Below, piece after piece: positions 9,296 to 19,050 of a stretch of DNA of 64,000 nucleotides. Source of the stretch: Stappia sp. BW2. GTDB taxonomy: Bacteria; Pseudomonadota; Alphaproteobacteria; Rhizobiales; Stappiaceae. Location: the NCBI RefSeq assembly GCF_008107695.1, contig NZ_VIRG01000053.1, positions 248,001 through 312,000 of the forward strand, read 5' to 3'. How positions within the stretch are numbered: position 1 is the first letter of the stretch; the number at the start of each line of letters is the position of its first letter. The notes under the pieces are model-generated. The model saw nothing but the letters and a program-made list of their open reading frames with translations. It searched no databases and was not told where the DNA came from. The translations under genes and the position numbers were made by a program.

Positions 9296-10042
9296 TCAGG
9301 ATGCCAGCGAGGCCATGGTTTCTTCGTCGACATCGAAGTTGGAGTAGACGTTCTGAACGTCGTCGTCGTCTTCCAGCATGTCGATGAGTTTCATCATGGT
9401 CTGGGCCTTGTCCGCATTGACCGGTGTCAGGTTCTGCGGCCTCCAGATGATCTTGGTCGAATCCGCTTCGCCCAGAGCCTTTTCCAGCGCTGCGGAAACC
9501 TCGTTCAGATCTTCAAAGGCGGTGTAGATCGTGTGACCGCTTTCGTCGGACTGAACATCTTCCGCGCCGGCTTCGATCGCCGCCTCCAGAACCGCGTCGG
9601 GTTCACCAGCTTCCGGCTTGTAGATGATCTCGCCAACCCGGTCGAACATGAAGGACACCGATCCGGTTTCCCCCAAAGATCCACCGCATTTGGTGAAATA
9701 GGAGCGGATGTTGGACGCGGAGCGGTTGCGGTTGTCGGTCAGGGCCTCGACAACGACGGCAACGCCTGCCGGGCCGTAGCCTTCGTAGCGGACTTCTTCG
9801 TAGTTGTCGCCGTCACCGGACTGGGACTTGTTGATCGCCCGCTGGATGTTGTCCTTCGGCATCGATTGGGCCTTGGCGTTTTGAACGGCAAGGCGAAGAC
9901 GCGGGTTCGCATCCGGATCCGGGTCGCCCATCTTCGCGGCGACGGTGATTTCCTTGGACAGTTTGGAGAACATCTTGGAGCGGGCCGCGTCCTGGCGTCC
10001 CTTGCGGTGCATGATGTTCTTGAATTTTGAATGGCCTGCCAT
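9296..10042 (-). CDS. yebC: YebC/PmpR-family protein
   Basis: A 248-aa YebC/TACO1-family protein. It starts [18 protein letters not shown], the family signature, contains [20 protein letters not shown] near residues 90-109, and ends with an acidic [13 protein letters not shown]. Members are annotated as regulators, and some promote translation of polyproline-rich or stall-prone messages. ATG 10042 follows GAGAAGAG; an in-frame ATG 57 bases upstream has no good site. In many alphaproteobacteria yebC is adjacent to ruvC; here two other genes intervene. Confidence 0.95.
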   Translation of the reverse strand: MAGHSKFKNIMHRKGRQDAARSKMFSKLSKEITVAAKMGDPDPDANPRLRLAVQNAKAQSMPKDNIQRAINKSQSGDGDNYEEVRYEGYGPAGVAVVVEALTDNRNRSASNIRSYFTKCGGSLGETGSVSFMFDRVGEIIYKPEAGEPDAVLEAAIEAGAEDVQSDESGHTIYTAFEDLNEVSAALEKALGEADSTKIIWRPQNLTPVNADKAQTMMKLIDMLEDDDDVQNVYSNFDVDEETMASLAS

Positions 10043-10141
10043 GGCTCTTCTCGGTTCTTTACAGGTGATGTCGATGAAAACTGCGCCGCTTATAGGCAAG
10101 TTGACCCGGAAAATCCAGCGCAGAGAAAAACGCGCCGGTGG

Positions 10142-10972
10142 TCAGCCCCCATTCGGCCAGAAGGACGGGATCACGGGTTCCAGACGACCGCCTATTCTGA
10201 TCGGCGCGATTTGCTCGGCAAGTCCCGTGCGGTCATCGGTCTCGATGGCAACCCCGCAGATCGTGGCATTACCGGTTGCCGGTGTGAACCGGGAGCTCGG
10301 AATCTTGCGCTGGAACCGGTTGACCGGTTCTTCCTTGTCCATGCCCAGCACGCTGTCATAGGCCCCGCACATGCCGGCGTCCGACATATAGGCTGTGCCG
10401 TTTTCCAGGATCTGGTGATCGGCCGTCGGCACATGGGTGTGCGTGCCGACAACAAGGCTGACCCGACCATCCAGAAAATGGCCCATGGCCTGTTTCTCGC
10501 TGGTGGCTTCTGCGTGCATGTCGATGATGATGGCATCGGCCACATCGCCAAGCGGACACCCGTTGACGACGTTGTCGATGGCGGCGAAGGGATCGTCGAG
10601 CGCGTCCATGTAGACCCGGCCCATCACGTTGGCGACCATCACCCGCGCGCCGTTTCTAGCGGTGAACAGATGCGCCCCGCGCCCTGGTGTTCCGGAGGGA
10701 TAATTCACCGGCCGAAGCAGCCTGTCCTGCCGTTCGATATAGACCAGCGTGTCACGCTGGTCCCACACGTGATTGCCGGTGGTCACCACGTCGGCCCCGG
10801 CGTCCAGAACATCCTGCAGGATCGCCTCGGTAATGCCGAACCCGGACGCTGCGTTCTCACCGTTGACGATCACGAAATCGAGCTGGTTGCTTTCCACCAG
10901 CTCCGGCAATTGCTCAATGACGGCGGTGCGGCCCACACGGCCGACGAGATCGCCCAGAAACAGAATACGCAT
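10142..10972 (-). CDS. YmdB-family metallophosphoesterase (TIGR00282 type)
   Basis: A 276-aa calcineurin-like phosphoesterase. Metal ligands are visible in order: D8 in FLGDLVG, E and N in VNGENA (near 38-43), N and H in TTGNHVWD, H in DMHAEATSEK and the HxH of VGTHTHVPTAD, then the C-terminal AGMCGAYDSVLG. Relatives hydrolyse 2',3'- or 3',5'-cyclic nucleotides. The start MRILFLGDLVG fits the family. It sits 43 bases downstream of the 5-formyl-THF cyclo-ligase gene on the same strand, probably in one transcript. Confidence 0.92.
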   Translation of the reverse strand: MRILFLGDLVGRVGRTAVIEQLPELVESNQLDFVIVNGENAASGFGITEAILQDVLDAGADVVTTGNHVWDQRDTLVYIERQDRLLRPVNYPSGTPGRGAHLFTARNGARVMVANVMGRVYMDALDDPFAAIDNVVNGCPLGDVADAIIIDMHAEATSEKQAMGHFLDGRVSLVVGTHTHVPTADHQILENGTAYMSDAGMCGAYDSVLGMDKEEPVNRFQRKIPSSRFTPATGNATICGVAIETDDRTGLAEQIAPIRIGGRLEPVIPSFWPNGG

Positions 10973-11015
10973 ATCTCTTCACTGGGCGGCCTGCTTCCGG
11001 CTCTCAATTTCGCCG

Positions 11016-11594
11016 TCACCCGAACGCCCGGTACCCTTGTTCGGTCAGAATTCCATTCAACGGCTTGTCATGCTCCTCCGAAGGGACGTGGTCAACCTCC
11101 TGCAAGGAAAACGCAAGCCCGATGCACAAAAGGGGGCCGGACTGTTGCAACTGCGCAATTGTCGTGTCGTAAAAAGCCTTGCCGTAACCGATGCGCGTGC
11201 CTGCGCCGTCAAAGCCGGCAAGCGGCATCAGAAGAATGTCCGGCCGCACCTCTTCGGACGAGGGGCCCGGTTCCGACGTGCCGAACCCGGCGGAGACCAG
11301 CTCCGTATCCCGTTCCAAACGGCGGAAAATGAGGCTCGGGCCGGTCATCACGGGCAGACACAAGGGATGCCCAAGCTGGCGCAGGCGATCCATCAGCGGA
11401 CGCGGATCGATTTCGTCCCGGATCGGCCAGAAGCCGGCCACCACCGCCCCCGCAGGCAACGACAGATCCTCGGCATGATCGGTAAGCTGGAGGCTGAGTT
11501 CGATCCGCTCGACCACCGGCATTGCCTTGCGGCGGGCCAGCACTTCCTTGCGGAGCTTGTCTTTTTCGCATGCGATGATGGAAAGGTCGGTCAT
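11016..11594 (-). CDS. 5-formyltetrahydrofolate cyclo-ligase (YgfA type)
   Basis: A 192-aa enzyme of the 5-FCL family that converts 5-formyl-THF to 5,10-methenyl-THF using ATP. The N-terminal KDKLRKEVLARRKAM, the central DILLMPLAGFDGAGTRIGYGKAFYD (substrate and Mg region) and a C-terminal VPSEEHDKPLNGILTE are recognisable. The usual glycine-tyrosine pattern (GxGGGYYD) reads GYGKAFYD here, a mild departure. The 6S RNA candidate lies just upstream, the zapA-ssrS-ygfA order known from many proteobacteria. Confidence 0.9.
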   Translation of the reverse strand: MTDLSIIACEKDKLRKEVLARRKAMPVVERIELSLQLTDHAEDLSLPAGAVVAGFWPIRDEIDPRPLMDRLRQLGHPLCLPVMTGPSLIFRRLERDTELVSAGFGTSEPGPSSEEVRPDILLMPLAGFDGAGTRIGYGKAFYDTTIAQLQQSGPLLCIGLAFSLQEVDHVPSEEHDKPLNGILTEQGYRAFG

Positions 11595-11640
11595 GAGGCC
11601 TCGACTGAATGGTTCGGCCCGCGTCCTGAAAATGAAACGC

Positions 11641-11790
11641 GCAGCCGCCCGACCGTTGGATTTGCAATCCCGGGAAACCTACTATGTAGGTGGGCGCCGT
11701 ATGCAACGGACCACGGCCCAGCGCAGGGACAGCTCCCGAGGGGATGCGTAAGGCCCCGGGGATAATGTTCCTGACGTATCGGGCAGCCGC
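11641..11790 (-). ncRNA. ssrS: Candidate 6S RNA (ssrS)
   Basis: On the minus strand the 5' segment (11790-11779) and the 3' segment (11652-11641) pair over 12 positions, counting G-U pairs, closing a 150-nt molecule. Further in, after asymmetric internal loops, the ATCCC-GGG side (about 11763-11753) pairs with CCCGGGAT (about 11674-11666), and a small CCTAC/GTAGG hairpin lies near 11678-11690. A long closing stem with a bubbled rod is the 6S fold, 150 nt is the usual alphaproteobacterial size, and zapA and the cyclo-ligase flank it as expected. TATATG about 7 bases upstream is a plausible -10 box. I could not run a covariance model. Confidence 0.72.
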
Positions 11791-11922
11791 AAGTACCGCA
11801 TATAATCCGGTGCAGCCGCAATTACCAGTGCGGCATGAGATTCATCACAAACGAAGTTTCTTGAAATTGGCTGGTGTGAACATACGCAGCCTTTGCTGCA
11901 AGATGCCGATCCGGCGACCGCC

Positions 11923-12303
11923 TCAGGCGTTGTCCTGGGCGCGCAAACTCTTGGACAGGCCATCCGCAAGGCTTTCGATGCGCGCTGCGGCCGTGTTGAC
12001 GGCCCGCGACAGCTCTTCCTCGTTATGGCTCATGTTGTCGAGCGCGGCCACCTGCTGTTTCCTGGCGTCTGCCAGTTGCTCTTCAAGCCCGGCAACCTTG
12101 CGCTCCAGCTCTGAAAGCTGGTCGGCCGCCATGATGCCTGCCATCACCGTCAGGCGCTGGTCGCCGATTTCGCCGAAGGCCCCTCTCAGGTCGTTGATCC
12201 AGCCGTCGAAGCGCGCGGCAAGGCCCATCAGGCGCTCTTCCTCGCCGTCGTCGCAGGCCATACGGAAGGATTTTCCGTTGATGGTAACCGTGATTTGAGC
12301 CAT
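11923..12303 (-). CDS. zapA: ZapA, FtsZ-ring-associated protein
   Basis: ZapA (126 aa) bundles FtsZ filaments. The N-terminal globular part starts MAQITVTINGKSFRMACDDGE, with LMGLAARFDGWINDL and the conserved QRLTVMAGIMAADQL. Residues about 60-120 form the coiled coil for tetramerisation. Seven bases downstream of the DUF4164 gene and read with it, it is the distal gene of a two-gene division unit. The candidate 6S RNA follows 132 bases later. Confidence 0.93.
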   Translation of the reverse strand: MAQITVTINGKSFRMACDDGEEERLMGLAARFDGWINDLRGAFGEIGDQRLTVMAGIMAADQLSELERKVAGLEEQLADARKQQVAALDNMSHNEEELSRAVNTAAARIESLADGLSKSLRAQDNA

Positions 12304-12309
12304 TTCCGC

Positions 12310-12606
12310 CTAGCCTCCGTGCGCGTCGAGCACGCTGCGAATGGTTTCCATCGCCGAGACGAGCCGCCGGGACACATCCCGGTTGGCTTCTTCCAGCCGC
12401 GAAGCCCGGGCTTCGCTTTCATCGAGTGAGGCTGCCAATTGGGAGCGGTCTTCGCCGAGTCGCTGCAGATCGTCCTGCAGGGCATTCAGTGACCTGTCTG
12501 CGTCAAGGCGCCGCTGGACGGCCGCTTCGAGACTACCGACGGCTTTGTCCAGACGCTTTACCGCATCGGCCAGGCTGGTCTTTTCCATGCAGTCGACATC
12601 CGCCAT
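12310..12606 (-). CDS. DUF4164-family coiled-coil protein
   Basis: A 98-aa protein that is almost entirely coiled coil (heptads of Leu/Ala with Arg/Glu/Asp from about residue 10 to 88), matching the small DUF4164 family found upstream of zapA in alphaproteobacteria. No catalytic motif. Its tight coupling to zapA suggests a role in the divisome, perhaps similar to ZapB; that is inference. An internal ATG at codon 7 is an alternative start. Confidence 0.75.
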   Translation of the reverse strand: MADVDCMEKTSLADAVKRLDKAVGSLEAAVQRRLDADRSLNALQDDLQRLGEDRSQLAASLDESEARASRLEEANRDVSRRLVSAMETIRSVLDAHGG

Positions 12607-13042
12607 TAATTACGTCGTCCCAATCGTTCTTCTGCGGCGGTCCGCCCATTCCTTCCCAGGTCAGACTGGAGATTTTGCGCTTTCGACCTTGGAATTGCTG
12701 CTCAAATTACGGACATTTCGGGAAATGTGTGGCCAAGCACGTTTCACGGCGAAAAAGCAAATCTTCGTTAGAGCGCCGAGCTTAGGCGCCGCAACTTCTT
12801 CCAGTCAATGCCAGCATTGGCAGAATCCTCAACTCTATAACGTGTGATCGGAAAAATTATTCCCCGCCGGTGCGCGCAAGAGACCCAAAGCAGCTTTATT
12901 GACTCGGGTGCGGTTCCTGATATTTGTCTGGCGCTTGTTCGAAATTGACGAAAGTTAATTCTTGAGCATCGCACCTCAAAACAACCTTGCCGAGCGCCCT
13001 GCTGCGGCCAAGGGGGGCTCCAAAGCAAGCAACGGAACGACG
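12607..13042. other. Divergent intergenic region between the zapA operon and tkt
   Basis: 436 bases with no convincing gene. It holds the promoters of two divergent units. The right half contains the tkt promoter candidate at 12899-12926. The tkt frame is open upstream from a TTG at 12962, but the residues there do not resemble transketolase. Nothing else clear is seen. Confidence 0.5.
12899..12926 (+). promoter_or_regulatory. Candidate promoter of tkt
   Basis: TTGACT (12899-12904) and TATTTG (12921-12926) are 16 bases apart and about 110 bases upstream of the chosen tkt start. The match to the housekeeping consensus is fair; no experiment supports it. Confidence 0.4.
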
Positions 13043-15031
13043 ATGACCGATCTTGACAAACACCAGCGCATGGCAAATGCGATCCGCTTTCTTGCCATCG
13101 ATGCCGTGGAGAAGGCTAATTCCGGTCACCCAGGCCTGCCGATGGGCGCTGCGGATATCGCGACAGTTCTTTTCACCGAATTCCTGAAATTCGATCCGAC
13201 CTCCCCGAACTGGGCCGACCGCGACCGCTTCGTTCTGTCCGCAGGTCACGGCTCCATGCTGCTTTACGGCCTGCTGTATCTGCTCGGCTATGAAGATTTC
13301 TCTCTCGACGAGCTGAAGAATTTCCGTCAGCTCGGCGCGCGCACTGCGGGCCACCCGGAATACGGCCACGGCGCCGGCATCGAGACCACCACCGGGCCGC
13401 TCGGCCAGGGTCTGGGCAACGCGGTCGGCATGGCGATCGCCGAACGCCTGCAGTCCAACCGTTTTGGTGAAAACCTTGTCGATCACTACACCTATGTGCT
13501 GGCCGGTGACGGCTGCCTCATGGAAGGCATCAGCCAGGAAGCCCTGTCGCTGGCGGGCCATCTGAAGCTCAACAAGCTGATCGTCATCTGGGACAACAAC
13601 GGCATTTCCATCGACGGCAAGGTCGAGATCACCGATTCTACCGATCAGCAGGCCCGTTTTGCCGCCTCTGGCTGGAACACGCTCAGCGTCGACGGTCACG
13701 ATCCGGTTGCCATCTCCGCAGCGATCCGCCAGGCCCAGGCCAGCGATCGCCCGACCCTGATTGCAGCCAAGACCACCATCGGCTTTGGCGCTCCGAACAA
13801 GTCCGGCACCGCGAAGGTCCATGGCTCGCCGCTTGGTGCCGAAGAGATTTCCCTCACCCGCGCCGCGCTTAACTGGCCGCACGAGGCGTTTGAAGTTCCG
13901 AGCGACATTCTGGATGCCTGGCGCATCGCCGGCCTGCGCTCTGCCCAGGCTCACAAGGATTGGCAGAAGCGGTTTGCCGAGGCCGATGCCGAGACCCGTG
14001 CGGAATTCGAGCGCCGCAACCGTGGCGATCTGCCGGCCGGCTTCAGCAAGGCCGTTCTGGACTACAAGAAAAAGCTCGCCGACGAACAGCCCACCATGGC
14101 GACCCGCAAGGCGTCCGAAGCTGTTCTGACCGTCATCAACGAAGTCGTGCCGGAAACCATCGGCGGCTCTGCCGACCTGACCGGGTCCAACAACACCAAG
14201 ACCTCGCAGACCGAACCGGTCATACCGGACGATTTCTCCGGCCGGTACATTCACTACGGCATTCGCGAACACGGCATGGCGGCAGCCATGAACGGCATGG
14301 CTCTGCATGGCGGCCTGATCCCCTATTCCGGCGGCTTCCTGATCTTTTCCGATTACTGCCGTCCGTCGATCCGCCTTGCAGCGCTCATGGGCCAGCGGGT
14401 CATTCATGTCATGACCCACGACTCCATCGGTCTTGGCGAAGATGGTCCGACCCACCAGCCGGTGGAACATTTCGCCGCCCTGCGCGCGATTCCGAACCTG
14501 GCCTTCTTCCGCCCGGCCGACATCACCGAGACCCTCGAGTGCTGGCAGCTGTCGCTGGAAAACCGTGACGGACCGTCGGTCCTGGCCCTGACCCGCCAGA
14601 ATCTGCCGTCACTGCGCAAGAGCTATGAGGAAGACAACCTCTGCGCCAAGGGCGCCTATGTGCTGATCGACAGCGACGACGACGCAGCCGTAACCATCTT
14701 CGCGACCGGTTCGGAAGTGGAGATCGCGGTTGATGCACATAAGGACCTGAGCGCAGCCGGCATTGCCGTGCGCGTGGTGTCTGTGCCATCGTTCGAACTG
14801 TTCGAAGCTCAATCCGACGACTACAAGGCCGCCGTTATCGGCAACAGCCCGGTCAAGATTGCCGTTGAAGCCGGCATCCGCATGGGTTGGGACCGTTTCA
14901 TCGATTCCGACGGCATCTTTGTCGGCATGTCCGGCTTTGGCGCGAGTGGTCCTTACAAGGAACTCTACGAGCATTTCGGCATCACGGCGGACGCCGTCGT
15001 CGCAGCTGCCAAGGCAAAGCTCAGCGTTTAA
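13043..15031 (+). CDS. tkt: Transketolase
   Basis: Transketolase (662 aa) moves two-carbon units between ketose and aldose phosphates using thiamine diphosphate. Seen in order: [16 protein letters not shown], the ThDP motif [18 protein letters not shown] ending IVIWDNN, the C-terminal half with [17 protein letters not shown] (catalytic Glu region) and [21 protein letters not shown] 13043 matches the family start; the frame is open from a TTG at 12962. It opens a rightward carbon-metabolism cluster with gap, pgk and fba, as in many rhizobia and Calvin-cycle relatives. No RuBisCO genes are in the window. Confidence 0.97.
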   Translation: MTDLDKHQRMANAIRFLAIDAVEKANSGHPGLPMGAADIATVLFTEFLKFDPTSPNWADRDRFVLSAGHGSMLLYGLLYLLGYEDFSLDELKNFRQLGARTAGHPEYGHGAGIETTTGPLGQGLGNAVGMAIAERLQSNRFGENLVDHYTYVLAGDGCLMEGISQEALSLAGHLKLNKLIVIWDNNGISIDGKVEITDSTDQQARFAASGWNTLSVDGHDPVAISAAIRQAQASDRPTLIAAKTTIGFGAPNKSGTAKVHGSPLGAEEISLTRAALNWPHEAFEVPSDILDAWRIAGLRSAQAHKDWQKRFAEADAETRAEFERRNRGDLPAGFSKAVLDYKKKLADEQPTMATRKASEAVLTVINEVVPETIGGSADLTGSNNTKTSQTEPVIPDDFSGRYIHYGIREHGMAAAMNGMALHGGLIPYSGGFLIFSDYCRPSIRLAALMGQRVIHVMTHDSIGLGEDGPTHQPVEHFAALRAIPNLAFFRPADITETLECWQLSLENRDGPSVLALTRQNLPSLRKSYEEDNLCAKGAYVLIDSDDDAAVTIFATGSEVEIAVDAHKDLSAAGIAVRVVSVPSFELFEAQSDDYKAAVIGNSPVKIAVEAGIRMGWDRFIDSDGIFVGMSGFGASGPYKELYEHFGITADAVVAAAKAKLSV

Positions 15032-15043
15032 CCTAGATCAATT

Positions 15044-15082
15044 CCCGGCACCACGAATTCCCCCTATGGTGCCGGGCCTTTC
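15044..15082 (+). terminator. Terminator after tkt
   Basis: CCCGGCACCA (15044-15053) pairs with TGGTGCCGGG (15067-15076), a perfect 10-bp stem, followed by CCTTTC. The U tract is weak, so partial read-through into gap is possible. Confidence 0.65.
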
Positions 15083-15175
15083 GAGCACTAAGCTGCTCAT
15101 CAAGTGACCACAGTGAGTGGTCTTTAAATCGGTTTAGCTCCGAATGGGGCCCACCGAAGATTGCGGGAGTGGATT

Positions 15176-16186
15176 ATGGTAACCAAGATAGCAATCAATG
15201 GATTTGGACGCATCGGCCGCAACGTGCTGCGCGCCATCGTCGAATCCGGCCGCACCGACATTGAAGTCGTTGCAATCAACGACCTCGGCCCGGTCGAGAC
15301 CAACGCGCACCTGCTGCGCTATGACAGCGTTCACGGCCGTTTCCCGGCAGAGGTCAAGGTCGACGGCGACACCATTTCCGTTGGCGGTGGCAAGCCGATC
15401 AAAGTGACAGCGATTCGCGATCCGAAGGAACTGCCCTGGGGCGAACTCGGTGTCGAAATCGCCATGGAATGCACCGGCATCTTCACCGCCAAGGAAAAGG
15501 CCTCCATGCATCTGGAAGCCGGCGCCAAGCGCGTTCTGGTCTCCGCTCCGGCCGACGGTGCCGACAAGACCATCGTCTACGGCGTCAACCACGATGCGCT
15601 GACCGCCAACGACCTGGTGGTTTCCAACGCGTCCTGCACCACCAACTGCCTGTCCCCGGTCGCCTATGTGCTGAACGAAGCCATCGGCATCGAAAAAGGC
15701 TTCATGACCACGATCCACTCCTATACGGGTGACCAGCCGACCCTGGACACCATGCACAAGGATCTCTACCGCGCCCGCGCCGCGGCCATGTCCATGATCC
15801 CGACCTCGACCGGCGCTGCAAAGGCCGTCGGCCTGGTGTTGCCGGAACTGGCCGGCAAGATGGATGGTGTCGCCATCCGCGTTCCGACCCCGAACGTTTC
15901 CGTGGTCGACCTGAACTTCATCGCCAAGCGCGACACCACCGTTGAGGAGATCAACGAAGCCATCAAGTCCGCCGCCAATGGCAAGCTGAAGGGCGTGCTC
16001 GGCTACACCGAAGACAAGCTGGTGTCCATGGACTTCAACCATGACAGCCACTCCTCGGTCTTCCATTGCGACCAGACCAAGGTCATGGACGGCACCTTCG
16101 TGCGCATCCTGACCTGGTACGACAACGAGTGGGGCTTCTCCAACCGCATGGCCGACACGGCCGTGGCAATGGCAAAGCTCATCTGA
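15176..16186 (+). CDS. gap: Glyceraldehyde-3-phosphate dehydrogenase, type I
   Basis: GAPDH (336 aa) oxidises glyceraldehyde-3-phosphate to 1,3-bisphosphoglycerate. The NAD-binding start [17 protein letters not shown], the active-site [12 protein letters not shown] with the catalytic cysteine, and [12 protein letters not shown] near the end are all intact. ATG 15176 is preceded by GGGAGTGGA. It lies 144 bases after tkt, with a terminator-like stem between. NAD or NADP preference is not decided here. Confidence 0.97.
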   Translation: MVTKIAINGFGRIGRNVLRAIVESGRTDIEVVAINDLGPVETNAHLLRYDSVHGRFPAEVKVDGDTISVGGGKPIKVTAIRDPKELPWGELGVEIAMECTGIFTAKEKASMHLEAGAKRVLVSAPADGADKTIVYGVNHDALTANDLVVSNASCTTNCLSPVAYVLNEAIGIEKGFMTTIHSYTGDQPTLDTMHKDLYRARAAAMSMIPTSTGAAKAVGLVLPELAGKMDGVAIRVPTPNVSVVDLNFIAKRDTTVEEINEAIKSAANGKLKGVLGYTEDKLVSMDFNHDSHSSVFHCDQTKVMDGTFVRILTWYDNEWGFSNRMADTAVAMAKLI

Positions 16187-16198
16187 TTGTTGCTTCCA

Positions 16199-16230
16199 AA
16201 AGACGCCGGATTATCCGGCGTCTTTTTTTG
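16199..16230 (+). terminator. Rho-independent terminator of gap
   Basis: AGACGCCGGA (16201-16210) and TCCGGCGTCT (16213-16222) form a 10-bp stem followed by seven T residues; A residues flank the left arm. Strong and probably complete, so the genes after it need their own promoter. Confidence 0.92.
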
Positions 16231-16353
16231 GTCGGCACGGACGCCAGGTCCGGCGAGACCACAATACGATTTTCATTTCAGGCATAGCTCCAGGGCAAAG
16301 GTCATGTAGACTGGAACTGCAGAAACGCGCAGTTCAGTCCTGGAGACGCCATC

Positions 16354-16551
16354 ATGACTGCCTTGCTGGTCATAATTGGGTCATTGTTTACAGTTGGTTG
16401 CCTGGTAGGTTTCGGCTACTACTGGGTTGATTTGAAGAGGGACAAGGAACGCCCCCCTTCAGATCGGGACTCGGAGCCTGTCCTTGACAGCTACAATACC
16501 GACGTCTCCCAAAAGCCGAATTTCCGCCCGGAAATTCCTGACACCAATTGA
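16354..16551 (+). CDS. Small single-pass membrane protein A
   Basis: A 65-aa protein of unknown function. Residues about 3-25 form one membrane helix (TALLVIIGSLFTVGCLVGFGYY) followed by WVDLKRDKERP and a polar acidic tail. GGAGACGCC precedes the ATG at a good distance, which supports translation. Only 12 bases separate it from the next tiny gene, which has the same layout. I do not recognise the family. Confidence 0.62.
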   Translation: MTALLVIIGSLFTVGCLVGFGYYWVDLKRDKERPPSDRDSEPVLDSYNTDVSQKPNFRPEIPDTN

Positions 16552-16563
16552 AGGGTCCGGAAA

Positions 16564-16737
16564 ATGACCACTCTGACATTTCTTTTCGGATTTATTGTGC
16601 TGATCGGCGTCGGCTTCTATTTCGTCGAACGGTCGAAGGAACGCTCCTCAGGAAACACAAAACGGAGCTGGCAGCCGGATGTGGATGGCCAGAAGACCGA
16701 AACGATGGCCAACCTTCAAACACCGCCTGATCACTAA
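16564..16737 (+). CDS. Small single-pass membrane protein B (57 aa)
   Basis: Fifty-seven codons from ATG 16564 to TAA 16737. A hydrophobic helix (about residues 4-20, LTFLFGFIVLIGVGFYF) is followed by VERSKERSSGN and a polar tail. GGGTCCGGAAA precedes the start. The helix-then-K/R-x-KER layout repeats that of the preceding 65-aa gene, suggesting an old tandem duplication or a functional pair. It is short enough to be missed by usual gene length limits. Function unknown. Confidence 0.55.
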   Translation: MTTLTFLFGFIVLIGVGFYFVERSKERSSGNTKRSWQPDVDGQKTETMANLQTPPDH

Positions 16738-16778
16738 CCTTCCAAAACCACATTTTTCCCTTCCCGGAGTTTTCCTTT

Positions 16779-17402
16779 TTGATCGAACTGCTTACTGTCA
16801 TTTCGCTGACCGTCGTGGTCGCAATCGTTCCCGGGCCAGATTTTGCCGTCGTCCTCCGCAACGCTCTCATCGGCGGACGTCTCGCCGGTATCATGACTGC
16901 GCTCGGCATCGCGCTCGCGCTCGGCGTTCATGTCACTTACGCGCTGGCGGGCATCGGCCTGATCGTTTCCCAGTCGATCCTGCTCTTCAACGCGTTGAAG
17001 CTGATCGGCGCGGCCTACCTCGTTTTCCTGGGCGTCACCATGTACCGCACGGCATCGAAGGAGATGCCGGCCGACGGTGCCCTGTCCGGAATGTCCCCCT
17101 TCCGCGCGCTCCGCTGGGGGTTCTTCACAAATGTGACCAATCCGAAGGCAACCATGTTCGCCCTGTCGGTTTTCCTGCAGGTGACCTCTCCCGCAACGCC
17201 GCTCTGGACCCAGATCGGCTACGGCGTGATCATGGCCGGCGGCGTGTTCCTGTGGTTCGTCCTGGTAACCTTCTTCTTCACCCTGCCTGCCGTGCGCCTC
17301 AAGTTCATGCATGCCAAGCTCTGGATGGAGCGCTCTTTCGGCATTCTGCTGACCTTGTTCGGTATCGGTATCGCCGTTTCCACAAACTCCAGCCGTCCTT
17401 GA
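16779..17402 (+). CDS. LysE/RhtB-family amino-acid exporter
   Basis: A 207-aa inner-membrane exporter with about six membrane segments. The N-terminal [20 protein letters not shown] contains the family signature PGPD, and the middle [19 protein letters not shown] carries the conserved NPK. Members export amino acids or homoserine lactones; the substrate is not predictable. The start is a TTG at 16779 with CGGAG nine bases upstream; there is no nearer ATG that keeps the first helix. Confidence 0.88.
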   Translation: MIELLTVISLTVVVAIVPGPDFAVVLRNALIGGRLAGIMTALGIALALGVHVTYALAGIGLIVSQSILLFNALKLIGAAYLVFLGVTMYRTASKEMPADGALSGMSPFRALRWGFFTNVTNPKATMFALSVFLQVTSPATPLWTQIGYGVIMAGGVFLWFVLVTFFFTLPAVRLKFMHAKLWMERSFGILLTLFGIGIAVSTNSSRP

Positions 17403-17430
17403 TGACAGGTGCTTCCCAATAGGTAATTCA

Positions 17431-18624
17431 ATGGCTTTCAAAACTCTCGATGATCTGACTGACATTGCCGGCAAACGTGTTCTGGTCCGTGTCGACCTCA
17501 ACGTGCCGATGGATGGCAGCAAGGTGACGGATACGACCCGTATCGAACGCGTTCTGCCGACCATCCGCGAGCTGTCCGACAAGAAGGCCAAGGTCATTTT
17601 GCTGGCCCACTTCGGTCGACCAAAAGGGGAGCGCGTTGCCGACATGTCGCTCGGCCCGGTCGCATCGGCGGTCGCCGGCCTGCTCGGCAAACCCGTGGCC
17701 TTTGCAGACGACTGCATCGGCGAGGCCGCGAAGGATGCTGTCGACGTCATGGCCGACGGCAATGTCCTGCTCCTGGAAAACACCCGCTACCATGCAGGCG
17801 AGGAAAAGAACGACCCGGACTTTGCCAAGGCTCTTGCCGCCAATGGCGATATCTACGTCAACGACGCCTTTTCGGCCGCACACCGGGCCCACGGCTCCAC
17901 CGAAGGCATTGCCCGGCTGCTGCCCGCCTATGCCGGACGCACCATGCAGGCCGAACTGGAAGCCCTCGGCTCCGCACTCGGTAATCCGGTCCGTCCGGTT
18001 CTCGCCGTGGTGGGGGGTGCGAAGGTTTCTTCCAAGATCGATCTCCTGGAAAACCTTGTGACCAGGGTCGACATGCTGGTGATCGGCGGCGGCATGGCCA
18101 ACACCTTCCTTGCCGCAAAGGGAACGGATGTCGGCAAGTCTCTGTGCGAGCATGATCTTGCGGAAACGGCGAAACGCATCATGACCGCAGCCGACAAGGC
18201 CGGTTGCGAGATCGTCCTTCCGGCCGATGCCGTCGTGGCGAAGGAATTCAAGGCCGGTGCGGAAAACGAAACCGTCGCGCTCGACGCCATTCCGGCAGAC
18301 GGCATGATTCTGGACGTGGGTGCGGCCTCCATCGAGACCGTGAAATCCAAGATCGATGCTGCCAAGACCCTCGTCTGGAACGGCCCGCTGGGCGCCTTCG
18401 AGATCGCACCCTTCGATACCGCAACCGTTGCGGCAGCCAAGCATGCCGCGGCCAACACAAAGGCAGGCAAGCTGAACTCCGTGGCTGGAGGCGGCGACAC
18501 CGTTGCAGCGCTCAATCATGCTGGCGCGGCGGACGACTTCTCCTATGTGTCCACCGCCGGCGGTGCTTTCCTGGAATGGCTGGAAGGCAAGGAACTTCCG
18601 GGCGTAAAGGCACTCGAAGGCTGA
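17431..18624 (+). CDS. pgk: Phosphoglycerate kinase
   Basis: PGK (397 aa) transfers phosphate between 1,3-bisphosphoglycerate and ADP. Visible: [19 protein letters not shown] at the N terminus, HFGRPKGE, the hinge region with [15 protein letters not shown], and the ATP-site GGGDTVAAL near the end. The ATG is preceded by TAGGTAATTCA. It lies 28 bases after the LysE gene and is followed closely by a VOC gene. Confidence 0.97.
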   Translation: MAFKTLDDLTDIAGKRVLVRVDLNVPMDGSKVTDTTRIERVLPTIRELSDKKAKVILLAHFGRPKGERVADMSLGPVASAVAGLLGKPVAFADDCIGEAAKDAVDVMADGNVLLLENTRYHAGEEKNDPDFAKALAANGDIYVNDAFSAAHRAHGSTEGIARLLPAYAGRTMQAELEALGSALGNPVRPVLAVVGGAKVSSKIDLLENLVTRVDMLVIGGGMANTFLAAKGTDVGKSLCEHDLAETAKRIMTAADKAGCEIVLPADAVVAKEFKAGAENETVALDAIPADGMILDVGAASIETVKSKIDAAKTLVWNGPLGAFEIAPFDTATVAAAKHAAANTKAGKLNSVAGGGDTVAALNHAGAADDFSYVSTAGGAFLEWLEGKELPGVKALEG

Positions 18625-18649
18625 CGGCTTCAAGGGACAGGGAATCGCA

Positions 18650-19018
18650 ATGCAGCGCTGTTTCACCAATATTCTGACCGAGGAGGTCGCCGCAACGGCG
18701 GCCTTTTACCAGGATCTGTTGGCCATGAAGCCGCAATTCGAGTCCGACTGGTTCGTCAGTCTGGCAGATGCGGAAAACCCTTCCCTCGAACTCGGCATCC
18801 TGAAACAGACAAGCGAGATTGTCCCGGCCCGTGCGCAGCGAGCCACCGCCGGAGTGATCCTCACATTTGTCGTCAACGATTGCGCTGAGGTCTACGAACG
18901 CGCCCAGGCGCTTGGTGTGAATGTGGTCGAGGCACCGCGTGAAATGCCCTATGGCCAGATGCGGATGATTGTCAGGGATCCGGCCGGAACGTTTGTCGAT
19001 ATCAGTTCGCCGGTTTAA
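18650..19018 (+). CDS. VOC-superfamily (glyoxalase-like) protein
   Basis: A 122-aa single-domain vicinal oxygen chelate protein with two beta-alpha-beta units: FTNILTEEVAATAAFYQDLLA, and FVVNDCAEVYERAQALGV ending RDPAGTFVDISSPV. The metal-ligand positions are incomplete compared with glyoxalase I, so the reaction is open; some relatives bind antibiotics or are non-enzymatic. Twenty-five bases after pgk and likely co-transcribed. Confidence 0.8.
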   Translation: MQRCFTNILTEEVAATAAFYQDLLAMKPQFESDWFVSLADAENPSLELGILKQTSEIVPARAQRATAGVILTFVVNDCAEVYERAQALGVNVVEAPREMPYGQMRMIVRDPAGTFVDISSPV

Positions 19019-19050
19019 GCTGTCACGGGCCGGGCAGTTTGAACGCCTCA

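Noticed and set aside
10031-11332. 433-codon frame on the plus strand
   Set aside because: It crosses the YmdB and cyclo-ligase genes in antisense and contains no recognisable motif.
12896-14470. Long open frame on the minus strand opposite tkt (and similar ones opposite gap, pgk, fba, efp and pyk)
   Set aside because: They mirror the codon bias of strongly expressed GC-rich genes, have no domain likeness, and overlap real genes completely.
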